Assembly: GCA_038141705.1 (NCBI GenBank)
Contig: JAYQIQ010000004.1
Coordinates: 1,364,001-1,428,000 of the forward strand
Length of the DNA stretch: 64,000 bases
Direction: 5' to 3'
Origin: Eutrophomonas brisbanensis
GTDB lineage: Bacteria > Pseudomonadota > Gammaproteobacteria > Burkholderiales > Eutrophovitaceae
The translations under genes and the position numbers were made by a program. Under the pieces are notes generated by a model that searched no databases, had not been told where the DNA came from, and worked only from the letters and a program-made list of their open reading frames with translations. Below are positions 47,185-55,643 of this stretch, one piece after another. Position 1 is the stretch's first letter. The number at the start of each line of letters is the position of its first letter.

Positions 47185-47226
47185 CCTAACGATAGTTAGG
47201 AGAGGAAAACCTCCAAACGAGGAGGT
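47185..47226 (+). promoter_or_regulatory. Structured leader upstream of the symporter operon
   Basis: Two adjacent hairpins: CCTAAC-GATA-GTTAGG (47185-47200) and ACCTCC-AAACGA-GGAGGT (47209-47226). GGAGAGG (47199-47205) could instead pair with CCTCC, an alternative fold. They lie in the 324-base gap before the symporter and 90 bases before the 29-codon gene. No known riboswitch class was recognised by eye. It may instead be an attenuator, or the first hairpin may be a terminator for the preceding gene. Confidence 0.4.
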
Positions 47227-47315
47227 GCGTCGCCTACTCATCCCTTTAATTTAGTGGTAGCATCTTGGCGGGGAACATGAATAAAAATTATTAAAACATA
47301 AGAGGAGACTAGATT

Positions 47316-47405
47316 ATGAATGTACTAACCCTTATGGCGCTCATCATCTTAGGGTATTGGATTTTTGCGATGACGCTGGTATCCAAAATAAAGAGTTGGG
47401 AATAA
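47316..47405 (+). CDS. 29-residue single-pass membrane peptide preceding a symporter
   Basis: ATG 47316 follows a good Shine-Dalgarno (AGAGGAGA) at a spacing of about seven. The peptide begins MNVLTLMALIILGYWIFAM and ends TLVSKIKSWE: one hydrophobic helix of about 20 residues and a short basic/aromatic tail. It ends 59 bases before the Na+/solute symporter start. Tiny companion subunits are known for some NSS-family transporters (MetS); a similar role for an SSS transporter is inferred. Confidence 0.65.
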   Translation: MNVLTLMALIILGYWIFAMTLVSKIKSWE

Positions 47406-47464
47406 GCGCGAGATTTTTCTCACCGTTTGTTAATCAAAATTTCTGACTTTTCGAGGGATAAAAC

Positions 47465-48988
47465 ATGAATACGAACTTAGGTGCATGGGGCTGGGGATGG
47501 GTTGGTGTCTTCTTGGCGCTGTTTGTGGGTATAGGTTTTTATGCGATGCGGAAGACCAAAAGTGATGAGGACTTTGCGGTCGCTCGAAGTTCTTATGGTC
47601 CCGTTGTTCTGGCATTTGCATTTGCGGCAACGATTGCCAGTGGTGCAACGTTCATGAGTTTGCCAGGGATGGCGTTCTCCAAAGGATTCGCAGCTCTTTG
47701 GTACCCGGCAACCTATCCAATTGCAATTTATTTGGGAATGTTGCTTGCAATCAAGTTGATTAAAAGAGCGGGTGATCGATTCAAATCGAACTCGCTTCCA
47801 GAGTTCATGGGGCAGCGTTACAACAGTAACTTTCTGAGAATAGCGTTTGCGCTCGTCTCGCTATTACTCGTGTATTACATCGCCGCACAGATCGTGGCTG
47901 CGGCAACCATATTCCAGGTCTTGTTGGGGCTCGAATATCAAACTGGTGTGTTGTTTAGCGTGGCGGTTATTGCGCTCTACATCGTAATGGGGGGAAGTCA
48001 CGCCGACATCATTACCGATGGTTTACAGGGTGTGATGATGGTATTGATTGCCCTAATCATCGGTATCATGTTTGTATTGGCAGTCGGATTACCTGGAACA
48101 GGGCCTGCAGAAATTAACAACGCGCTTGTTGCGGTTAACCCGAGTATGGGTTGGGATAACTATTTCATAGAGGGCGACGCGTTATTCGGAAGTTTCTGGT
48201 TGGTTACACTGATCTTTATTGCGCACATTCCATTCGCGATGAATCCGCACATTGGAAAATTAGCTTTTGCGCTGAAAGATCCAAAGCAAATTAGAACTTT
48301 CCTGTTGATTGCAATTCCAGTCGGGTCGATTCTTGGTTTCACAGTGCTCGGCGGCCTTCACGCGCGTGCGTTGGTTGGTGAGGAAATTATTGCGGCCGGG
48401 CTCAAGCCAGATGCGGCAATTCCGGTGTTGTTCACACAGTTATTCCCGCCGTTCATCGCAGGTATGCTTGGTGTCGGAGTACTGTCGGCAATTATGTCGA
48501 CCTCTGATGGCTTATTCATTGCGATTGCAGTGATCTTTAGTAACGACCTCTACAAGAAGACGTTTGCGCCAATTATTCATAAAGATAAATCGCCAGCTCA
48601 GATCGAGAAGAATGCGCTAACAATATCGCGCGTAGCGATTATTCTTATCGGCGTCGTGGCGATCTGGTTAGCATGGACGCCACCGAAATTCCTAGCGATT
48701 ATGCTTTGGATCGGTGTTGGTGGGATATTGGCTGGCGCGTCTGGTCCGCTACTAGTGGGGTCGTTGTGGAGTCGGGCAACGAAGCCTGCCGCAATCATAT
48801 CCTTCCTCGTGGGGGTACTTGGTTACGGTGGTTCTTACTTGTACCTGAAGTTCGTCAAGGAGATCAATCCAAATCCGTTCGAGGTTGCGGGTTACAGTAT
48901 CATCGCGGCCTCGGTCGTGATGGTGGTAGTGAGTCTGATGACGAAACCAATGCCTCAGGAGCACTTGGATCGGGTATTTAAATCGTAG
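47465..48988 (+). CDS. Sodium:solute symporter family protein
   Basis: A 507-residue SSS-family (LeuT-fold) transporter with about 13 hydrophobic segments. Family segments include DEDFAVARSSYGP, FAATIASGATFMSLPGMAF, SNSLPEFMGQRYNS and the conserved helix with GGSHADIITDGLQG; GVLSAIMSTSDGLF near residue 340 carries the sodium-site Ser/Thr. The substrate may be a carboxylate, urea, proline or nucleobase; the sequence does not decide. It has a strong terminator after it and a mini gene before it. Confidence 0.9.
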   Translation: MNTNLGAWGWGWVGVFLALFVGIGFYAMRKTKSDEDFAVARSSYGPVVLAFAFAATIASGATFMSLPGMAFSKGFAALWYPATYPIAIYLGMLLAIKLIKRAGDRFKSNSLPEFMGQRYNSNFLRIAFALVSLLLVYYIAAQIVAAATIFQVLLGLEYQTGVLFSVAVIALYIVMGGSHADIITDGLQGVMMVLIALIIGIMFVLAVGLPGTGPAEINNALVAVNPSMGWDNYFIEGDALFGSFWLVTLIFIAHIPFAMNPHIGKLAFALKDPKQIRTFLLIAIPVGSILGFTVLGGLHARALVGEEIIAAGLKPDAAIPVLFTQLFPPFIAGMLGVGVLSAIMSTSDGLFIAIAVIFSNDLYKKTFAPIIHKDKSPAQIEKNALTISRVAIILIGVVAIWLAWTPPKFLAIMLWIGVGGILAGASGPLLVGSLWSRATKPAAIISFLVGVLGYGGSYLYLKFVKEINPNPFEVAGYSIIAASVVMVVVSLMTKPMPQEHLDRVFKS

Positions 48989-49001
48989 GCTTAGTGTCAT
49001 T

Positions 49002-49038
49002 AACCCTAGGTTCATTCAATTGATGGACCTGGGGTTTT
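49002..49038 (+). terminator. Terminator after the symporter gene
   Basis: AACCCTAGGTTCAT (49002-49015) and ATGGACCTGGGGTT (49023-49036) pair along 14 bases with two wobble pairs, with a seven-base loop and T4 at the end. It lies 14 bases past the symporter stop. Confidence 0.8.
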
Positions 49039-49067
49039 GTAATCTCTAAAGAATAAGTAGGTTTCTT

Positions 49068-49829
49068 GTGACCAGATTCAGGCTAGATAATCGTACAGCG
49101 CTCGTGACAGGTGCAGGCCAGGGCTTGGGTGCAGCGATATCGCTAGCTTTCGCTGAGGTTGGCGCGAAAGTCATTCTTCTCGGGCGTACAGAGAAGTACT
49201 TAGCTGGGGTGACGGAAGAAATCACAAACAAAGGTGGGCTTGCAGAGTACATTGTTTGCGACGTCACTAATGATAAAAAGATTCGCTCTGCGATTACTGG
49301 CCTTGCTGAGTTAGATATTGTGGTTAACAACGCTGGCACTAATTTTCCAGAGCCGTTTGTTGACGTTTCCGATGAGCATCTTGATTATATGCTCGACCTG
49401 AATGTTCGAGCATGTTTTATCGTGGCGCAGGTGTCTGTGCAACGCATGATGCAAGATGGCAATCGTAAGGAGAAGGGCGGATGTGTGATCAACATGTCAT
49501 CTCAGATGGGACATGTAGGTTCGCCAGATCGAACTGTTTATTGTATGACTAAGCACGCAGTCGAAGGGCTAACGAAGGCAATGGCGGTTGAGTTGGCGCG
49601 TGAAAATATTCGGGTCAACAGTATTGGCCCGACTTTCTCTGCAACACCGATGGTGCAACGAATTGTTGATACTCCAGAAAAAAGAGATTTTGTTCTCTCA
49701 CGTATTCCAATCGGTCGATTAGCAACGTTGGAGGATGTGGCGAATGCTGCGATTTATTTGGCTTCCAATGAGTCGTCAATGGTGACTGGAACCCATCTAC
49801 TCGTTGATGGCGGATGGACCGCTCAGTAA
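49068..49829 (+). CDS. Short-chain dehydrogenase/reductase (gluconate 5-dehydrogenase-like)
   Basis: A 253-residue SDR with TGAGQGLGAAISLAF, NNAG in VVNNAGTNFPEP, Ser in NMSSQMG, and Tyr-Lys in TVYCMTKHAVEG. It ends GTHLLVDGGWTAQ, as do the gluconate 5-dehydrogenase and related sugar SDRs. The GTG at 49068 with AGTAGG upstream is the start. It converges on the alpha/beta hydrolase gene with a 7-base gap. The substrate is not known. Confidence 0.87.
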   Translation: MTRFRLDNRTALVTGAGQGLGAAISLAFAEVGAKVILLGRTEKYLAGVTEEITNKGGLAEYIVCDVTNDKKIRSAITGLAELDIVVNNAGTNFPEPFVDVSDEHLDYMLDLNVRACFIVAQVSVQRMMQDGNRKEKGGCVINMSSQMGHVGSPDRTVYCMTKHAVEGLTKAMAVELARENIRVNSIGPTFSATPMVQRIVDTPEKRDFVLSRIPIGRLATLEDVANAAIYLASNESSMVTGTHLLVDGGWTAQ

Positions 49830-49836
49830 TTTTTAT

Positions 49837-50682
49837 CTAGTTTTCTAGGAACGATAAAATTTTTGAGGTCACAATCTCGGGTTGCTCTTCTTGTATCCAG
49901 TGACCGCAATTGTCAATTACGCCACCAGTCACATTTTCAGAAACGCGTTGAAGGGACTCGAGCGTTTCAATACCTCGACCGAACGAATTCCCGCCCCCCA
50001 GTGCGAGAACTGGCATCTTAAGTTTTCCATTTTTTTGCAAAAGCGTTTGATTGTGCGCGACGTCGCGATCGAGTGCACGGTAGTAAGAAAATCCTGATGT
50101 TAGTGTCCCAGGTTTTTTGTAGGTTCTAAGATATTCTTCTTGGTCTGTTTTCGGGATAACTCCGCCTTTATGACCATAGTTTTCATAAAACCAACCAAAG
50201 TATATTTCTTCACGGCCACTCACTAAGGCCTCTGGTAGCTCCGCTGTTTGATGGAATGCATGATGCCATCGTCTCCCGTTTTGCGAGAATGTGCCACTAC
50301 CATCTCCTGGTACTGCTGTGTCTAGCATCACAAGCTTCTTGACGTGGCCTGGGTGTTCAGACGCAAGAACAAAGGCAACCGGTCCACCCCAATCATGCGC
50401 GATTAAGTAATAAGCATCAGTCTTCAGATGATCGTGTACAAGCGTTCGAATATCCTCTGCGATATTTGCCTTCTCGTAGCCCTCTAATGATCTGGAGGTA
50501 TCTCCTAAACCTCTTAGGTCTGGTGCAATGATTGAATACTTCTCGGTAAGGCTGGGGATAATTTTGTTCCAGCAATGCCAGCTTTGTGGCCATCCATGGA
50601 GCAGGACTAGAGGGAAGCCCTCTCCTGCGGTGACAAAGTGAAGATCAAGATCCCTTATTTTTTCAACATGGTGTTTTAACAT
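49837..50682 (-). CDS. Alpha/beta hydrolase (epoxide hydrolase-like)
   Basis: A 281-residue hydrolase. HGWPQS oxyanion motif, the nucleophile Asp in AHDWGGP near 105, FSYYRAL (a cap-domain Tyr like the epoxide hydrolases) near 205, and the catalytic His in NCGHWIQEE. The ATG at 50682 is chosen, eight bases beyond the corrected stop of the upstream gene; a TTG at 50700 would extend it by six residues. It is likely co-transcribed with the fluoroacetate-dehalogenase-like gene. Epoxide versus haloalkane substrate is not resolved. Confidence 0.83.
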   Translation of the reverse strand: MLKHHVEKIRDLDLHFVTAGEGFPLVLLHGWPQSWHCWNKIIPSLTEKYSIIAPDLRGLGDTSRSLEGYEKANIAEDIRTLVHDHLKTDAYYLIAHDWGGPVAFVLASEHPGHVKKLVMLDTAVPGDGSGTFSQNGRRWHHAFHQTAELPEALVSGREEIYFGWFYENYGHKGGVIPKTDQEEYLRTYKKPGTLTSGFSYYRALDRDVAHNQTLLQKNGKLKMPVLALGGGNSFGRGIETLESLQRVSENVTGGVIDNCGHWIQEEQPEIVTSKILSFLEN

Positions 50683-50689
50683 TTGCGAT

Positions 50690-51561
50690 TCAGGCGCCAA
50701 AGAAAGTTAAAAGTTCTTTGGCGGTTTCTTCCGGTTGTTCTTCTGCAAGGTAGTGTCCGCAGTCAATTGCACGCCCACTAACATTAATCGCCCATGATCT
50801 CCAGATCGCCAATGTGTCATACCATTTTTGTAGCTTTGCCTGTTCCCCCAAAGCGCTAAGAGCGGCACTTGAATTTTATTGCCGCTCTCTTGATCCACCC
50901 GATCGTGATCACAGTCGATGGATGTCGCTGCCCTATAGTCTTCACAAATAGCTCTCACCGTTTCAGGGTTTCTAAAGCACTCTAAATAGTCCTCAATCGC
51001 TTGCGGATCGAAGAATTTACGAGGCACTCGATCGGTATGCCATCGCCAAAACCACTCAGGGTCTGCGTTTATTAATGTCTCAGGCAGTGGAGCCGGTTGC
51101 GCAAGGAAATACCAGTGGTAGTAACCAATCCCAAACTCTTGATTTGCACGCTGAAATGATTCGAGCGTGGGGATGATGTCCAACACTGCTATTTTTTTTA
51201 CAACTTTGGGGTGGTCGAGTGCCATACGATAAGCCACTCTACCTCCTCGGTCATGTCCAGCAACAAAGAACGATTCAAAACCCAGCTCGTGCATTACGGA
51301 GATTTGATGTTTTGCCATCTCTCTCTTGCTATAGAGCGCATGATCAGCGGTTGATTGTGGCTTGGAACTTTTACCATAGCCAGTTAAATCAGTCGCTACG
51401 ATTTTGAAATGCTTACTAAGTTTTGGAGCAACTAGATGCCACATTACATGCGTTTGTGGATTTCCATGGAGTAGAAGTAGGGGAGGTCCTTCTCCCCCTA
51501 CTCGAGCACGTATTTGGGCTCCCTCAACATCAATCGTTTTTAAAGTGAAGCCTTCAAACAT
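50690..51561 (-). pseudogene. Haloacetate/fluoroacetate dehalogenase-like alpha/beta hydrolase, frameshifted near the C terminus
   Basis: The N-terminal two thirds has the dehalogenase signature: HGNPQTHVMW, the nucleophile Asp with two Arg in GHDRGGRVAYRMALDHP, and HWYFLAQPAPLPE with the halide-site His and Trp. Near 50839-50849 the frame breaks; one more G in the G5 run gives LWGEQAKLQKWYDTLAIW, and the next segment ends with the catalytic His in DCGHYLAEEQPEET. The corrected stop is at 50690-50692. These enzymes hydrolyse C-F or C-Cl bonds of haloacetates. The dehalogenase activity is a family inference. Confidence 0.8.
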
Positions 51562-51566
51562 GGTTC

Positions 51567-52619
51567 TTATGACGGAATGATTACGCCTTTGCCAGAAGTC
51601 TGTTTGTCAAATAACTCGTACGCTTCCTTTGCTTGATCTAGTTTCCACTCGTGTGTAAATAACGCATCAAGAGATATCTCTTTGTCGGCAACATATTCCG
51701 CACATTTTGCTTGACCGATATTTGAGAATGTCCAAGAACCAATGATGGTGACTTGTCTTCGCAGCATGTCGTTACTGACGTTTAACGTAACTGTATCTCC
51801 CTCGCCAACGAAGCAGGCTTTGCCCCAGGTACGAACACATTGCACTGCCTGAGCGCGTGCGAGTGGTGAGGATGAGCAATCCATTGAGGCGTGGGCGCCG
51901 CGTCCATGTGTTGCATCCCGGATGGCCTGCACTACATTTTCTGTTGTTTTTGGGTTGATCAGCACATCCGCGCCAAATTCTTTCGCACGCTGTAATCGCT
52001 CATCTTCGGTATCAAGTGCAATTACCCTCGCGCCCATTTGAGAAGCAAGAAGGGTGGCTGATAATCCAACAGGTCCCTGACCAAATACGGCAATCGTTTG
52101 ATCCCCCGAGATCTCCAAACGGTGAAGTGCTCCCCAGGCGGTACCAGTACCACAAGATATCGCGGCACCCGCTTTGAAGGATAATTCCTCGGGTAGTGCC
52201 ACCAAGGTTCTCGCTGGACACTTCATGTATTTCGCGTGAGCGCCATGGCCGGTTGCACCGTAAACCTCTTTCACGCCATCAACGCAAAGTTGCATCCAGC
52301 CGGTCGAGCAGTGTTCGCAGTGCCCACAACCTCGGTAGTGGTGCTGCATCACGCGCATACCTTCGTAAGCGACTTCTTTCGGTACACCTTCACCAACGGC
52401 AGCAACAACTCCACACGGCTCGTGTCCTGCGATGATTGGGCCGTCGAGATCGCCTAGACCAAGAGACGATGCACCTCCCTCAGCGCGATAAAACTTTAAG
52501 TCACTACCACACATACCTGACGCTTTAATTTCCAACACGACCTCACCTGGACCAGGAGTTGGGTCTGCAAATTCCATAATTTCCAGTTGTCGGCTACCGG
52601 GGAAAACAATACCTTTCAT
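51567..52619 (-). CDS. Zinc-dependent alcohol dehydrogenase
   Basis: A 350-residue MDR. The catalytic zinc ligands are Cys in GMCGSD near residue 37 and the His-Glu in AGHEPCG near 66; the structural zinc site is GCGHCEHCSTGWMQLC near 96-111. The NAD motif is GQGPVGLSATLLA near 180. It oxidises alcohols, perhaps an intermediate in the same catabolic cluster. It precedes the dehalogenase-like gene by five bases. Confidence 0.88.
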   Translation of the reverse strand: MKGIVFPGSRQLEIMEFADPTPGPGEVVLEIKASGMCGSDLKFYRAEGGASSLGLGDLDGPIIAGHEPCGVVAAVGEGVPKEVAYEGMRVMQHHYRGCGHCEHCSTGWMQLCVDGVKEVYGATGHGAHAKYMKCPARTLVALPEELSFKAGAAISCGTGTAWGALHRLEISGDQTIAVFGQGPVGLSATLLASQMGARVIALDTEDERLQRAKEFGADVLINPKTTENVVQAIRDATHGRGAHASMDCSSSPLARAQAVQCVRTWGKACFVGEGDTVTLNVSNDMLRRQVTIIGSWTFSNIGQAKCAEYVADKEISLDALFTHEWKLDQAKEAYELFDKQTSGKGVIIPS

Positions 52620-52646
52620 CTCAACTCTCCCTAAAGATTTTTATTT

Positions 52647-54125
52647 TTATTTCAAAACGAATGGGTTGCCGGTTTTGGCCCCGGTGTTGATCCAAACACT
52701 CTTCGTTTGTAAGTACTGATAAATTGCTTCGATACCACTTTCGCGACCAATGCCCGAATCTTTGTATCCACCAAATGGAGACATGTAGCTAACCGCTCTG
52801 TAGGTATTGACCCAAACGGTTCCAGCCTGAATTTTTTCAGACATTCGAATGGCTCGGCCAATATCACTTGTCCATACGCCTGAACCTAATCCGAAGCGAA
52901 TGTCATTCGCAATGCGTGAAGCCTCATCCTCGTCTTTAAATTTAATGACGGACAATACCGGGCCAAATACTTCTTCCTGTGCGATTCGCATATCGTTTTT
53001 GACACCCGTAAAAACGGTTGGCTCGACGAACCAGCCATCACCACACTCTGGTCGCGTGGCGGGCCCACCACCAAGCGCTAAATTCGCGCCCTCAGTTTTT
53101 GCGATATCGATGTAACTAAGAATCTTGTCGTACTGCGGTCGAGTGGTAACAGGACCAACCTGAGTTTCCATACTCATTGGATTTCCCATTTTTGCGGTCT
53201 TGGCGAGCGCTAACAGTCGATCCATAAATTCGTCGTGTATGCTTTCTTGGAGTAACAGACGTGATCCAGCAATACAAGTCTGACCGGTAGCAGCAAAAAT
53301 TCCAGAAACTGCACCATTCACCGCATCCTCTAAGTTAGCGTCATCGAACACGATATTCGGTGACTTTCCGCCGAGCTCAAGTGTGACCCGCTTAAACGTT
53401 TTTGCTGCCACTTCGTTAATTGCTCGGCCGGTGGCGTCTGAACCAGTAAACGCGACTTTTCTAACCAGTGGATGCGATGTGAGTGGCGCCCCTACGTCTT
53501 TACCAAATCCGGTCACTACGTTCACTACTCCCTTCGGAAAACCTGCCTCCTCGACTAACTTCACAAACTCCAACGTAGAGGCCGACGTAAATTCGGATGG
53601 CTTAATCACAACGGTGCAACCAGCTGCAAGCGCAGGAGCGAGTTTCCACGCGAGCAGCAGTAACGGCGAATTCCAAGCGGTAATCGCGGCAACAACGCCG
53701 ATCGGTTCATGACGCGTAAAGTTGAAGTAACCTTTTTTGTCCAGCGGAATAACCGACCCCTCGATTTTGTCAGCTAGGCCACCAAAGTAGTAATACCACT
53801 GTGGGACGTAATTGACCTGTCCCTGCATTTCAGCGATAAGCTTTCCGTTATCCTGAACTTCCATTTCCGCGAGTTTCTTCGCGTCTCTTGCGATGAGGTC
53901 ACCCAATCTGTGAACCAACATTCCACGTTGGCTCGCGGTCATCTCCGCCCAGTCACCAGAGGTGAAAGCTCGGTGCGCAGCTTTGACCGCTCTATCAACG
54001 TCCTCTGGGCCACCCTCAGCAACTTGCGACCATACCTTTCCTGTGAATGGGTAGTAGCTATCAAAGTATTTTCCTGATGCTGCCTCAACAAACTCTCCAT
54101 CGATATACATCTTGAACTTCTGCAT
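52647..54125 (-). CDS. Aldehyde dehydrogenase
   Basis: A 492-residue ALDH with the catalytic Cys in ATGQTCIAGSRLL, the Glu in LELGGKSPNIVFDD and the Rossmann GVVAAITAWNSPLLLLAWKLAPALAAG. GAGAG lies before the ATG at 54125; an upstream ATG would add four residues. It lies 27 bases upstream of the ADH gene, so an alcohol-to-acid route is likely. The NSP in NSPLLLL differs from the common NFP, which may be substrate-specific. Confidence 0.87.
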   Translation of the reverse strand: MQKFKMYIDGEFVEAASGKYFDSYYPFTGKVWSQVAEGGPEDVDRAVKAAHRAFTSGDWAEMTASQRGMLVHRLGDLIARDAKKLAEMEVQDNGKLIAEMQGQVNYVPQWYYYFGGLADKIEGSVIPLDKKGYFNFTRHEPIGVVAAITAWNSPLLLLAWKLAPALAAGCTVVIKPSEFTSASTLEFVKLVEEAGFPKGVVNVVTGFGKDVGAPLTSHPLVRKVAFTGSDATGRAINEVAAKTFKRVTLELGGKSPNIVFDDANLEDAVNGAVSGIFAATGQTCIAGSRLLLQESIHDEFMDRLLALAKTAKMGNPMSMETQVGPVTTRPQYDKILSYIDIAKTEGANLALGGGPATRPECGDGWFVEPTVFTGVKNDMRIAQEEVFGPVLSVIKFKDEDEASRIANDIRFGLGSGVWTSDIGRAIRMSEKIQAGTVWVNTYRAVSYMSPFGGYKDSGIGRESGIEAIYQYLQTKSVWINTGAKTGNPFVLK

Positions 54126-54156
54126 CGAACTCTCCATTTATAAAATTAGTAGTGTT

Positions 54157-55083
54157 TTAGCGGACACCCATTTGTTTTTCTTTATTTCTTACCAAAGCAC
54201 TTATCGCAGTGTTAAAAGGTGCCTCAACTCCAACACTTTTTCCTGCGACTGGTATTGCTCCATTGATCGCATCGATTTCGGACATCCTGCCAGCCATATG
54301 ATCCAAGAGCATCGAAGGGCGCGCCTTCGGGATCTTAGATCCGAAATTTTGTACGTAAGCCACCGGATCATCGATTCGCACATTAATCTTTTTTGCAATA
54401 GCTACGTTGTAGGCTTCTATTGCGCAGTTGGATGCGCACAGCCAGGCATCCTGGTCGTTCATTACTTCCTCAATTGTGAGGTTGGTCATCGTGCAAGTTC
54501 CGGAAAAACAAACATTACAAATAAGTTTTTCCCAAATAAGTTGGTCAATGTCATCAAAACATTCAACTTTAAATCCACCAGACTCCCATACTGACGCAAT
54601 TAACTTTAATCGACCCGATATGGGTCCAGAGAACTCTCCAAGTCGCACGAGTTCCCACCCATTGTGGTGTGCATAGCCCGGTTCTTTAATCGAGGCTCCA
54701 AAACCTCCGACGACACCTACCAAGACTTTATCTTGTCCCAGAATGTCAGCAGCAACATTCGGCCCACCCAGTCCATTTTGTATCGATAGTACGTGGGTGT
54801 TTTCTCCAACAATCGCTTGCGCGGATCTTGCTGCTTTATCAACATGCATCGCTTTGGTCGCGATGATGACCAGATCACAAACCCCCGCATCTTCTGCTTT
54901 TGTGGAGGCATTAATTTTTGTAACTCTCGAGCCAGACGCCCCTTCAAGCCGTAAACCATTATTTCTGATGGCGTTGACGTGGTCTTCCCAAGAGTCAATC
55001 GCCCAAACTTCGTGCCCCGCATCCCCAAGAAGTGCAGCGTAAACACTCCCCATAGCTCCACAGCCAACAATTGCTACTTTCAT
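54157..55083 (-). CDS. Ketopantoate reductase family protein (PanE/ApbA)
   Basis: A 308-residue protein with the NADP motif VGCGAMGSVYAALLGDAGH, IQNGLGGPNVAADIL and the catalytic-Lys region QLIWEKLICNVCFS near 175. The C-terminal domain has RPSMLLDHMAGRMSEIDAINGAI. The family reduces 2-dehydropantoate and other 2-oxo acids. Placed in a catabolic operon, it more likely acts on a small 2-oxoacid than in pantothenate synthesis. Confidence 0.85.
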   Translation of the reverse strand: MKVAIVGCGAMGSVYAALLGDAGHEVWAIDSWEDHVNAIRNNGLRLEGASGSRVTKINASTKAEDAGVCDLVIIATKAMHVDKAARSAQAIVGENTHVLSIQNGLGGPNVAADILGQDKVLVGVVGGFGASIKEPGYAHHNGWELVRLGEFSGPISGRLKLIASVWESGGFKVECFDDIDQLIWEKLICNVCFSGTCTMTNLTIEEVMNDQDAWLCASNCAIEAYNVAIAKKINVRIDDPVAYVQNFGSKIPKARPSMLLDHMAGRMSEIDAINGAIPVAGKSVGVEAPFNTAISALVRNKEKQMGVR

Positions 55084-55139
55084 TTTTTCCTCGATGTGTT
55101 TTTGATCTTTATGTCGTGCCCTATGTAAGGGCGTGGTTC

Positions 55140-55466
55140 CTACGTATTTTTTGTGTAGATCTCTACGCAGTTCCCCTCAGGGTCAAAAACTTGAAAGGAT
55201 GAAAATTCAGGACCGACCTTGAGGGGTCGATCGAACCGTGATCTCCAGTCTTCCAGTGCGATCATGTTTGGTACCCTGAAGCCGATATGGAGCACATCGG
55301 GTCGGTTTATAGGTTCCCCTTCTTGAAATGCAATGAGTACACCAGGGCCTCGTACAACGTGTTTTTCTGCCGTTAAATCAAATGTATCGGCATACCACTT
55401 GGCTAAATCATTGGGACTTTTTGAAGGCACATTTACGTGCTCTAGGCAAAAATCAGACACTTTCAT
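55140..55466 (-). CDS. VOC family (glyoxalase/bleomycin resistance-like) protein
   Basis: A 108-residue single VOC module. The N-terminal His in CLEHVNVPSK, His in VLHIGFRVP and Glu in NCVEIYTKN near the C terminus are the metal ligands. Metal-dependent VOC proteins include glyoxalases, epimerases and dioxygenases. It has no partner module here. The spacer to the ketopantoate-reductase-like gene contains a short hairpin. Confidence 0.75.
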   Translation of the reverse strand: MKVSDFCLEHVNVPSKSPNDLAKWYADTFDLTAEKHVVRGPGVLIAFQEGEPINRPDVLHIGFRVPNMIALEDWRSRFDRPLKVGPEFSSFQVFDPEGNCVEIYTKNT

Positions 55467-55643
55467 TTCCTGTTTGGTTAACGTTTAATTCGATTAAGCC
55501 TCGCGCGCTTTTGGGGCATTCAGCTTACGTATTTCTGCGCTACTGTCTCAAGTTGGTAATGTTACAACGAACCGCACAATATTTCCGAAAAACTCCTATT
55601 CGTTTTGCTCTGTGTAACTCTTTGAAAGACTCTTCGGCACGGC

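Noticed and set aside
47185..47226. Mini-ykkC/guanidine-II riboswitch
   Set aside because: Both loops contain ACGA by chance, but the stems and spacing do not match the conserved form, and the gene downstream is not a guanidine exporter.
47240..47270. tRNA-like segment (GTGGTAGCATCTTGG)
   Set aside because: No acceptor stem or anticodon arm can be formed; a chance resemblance.
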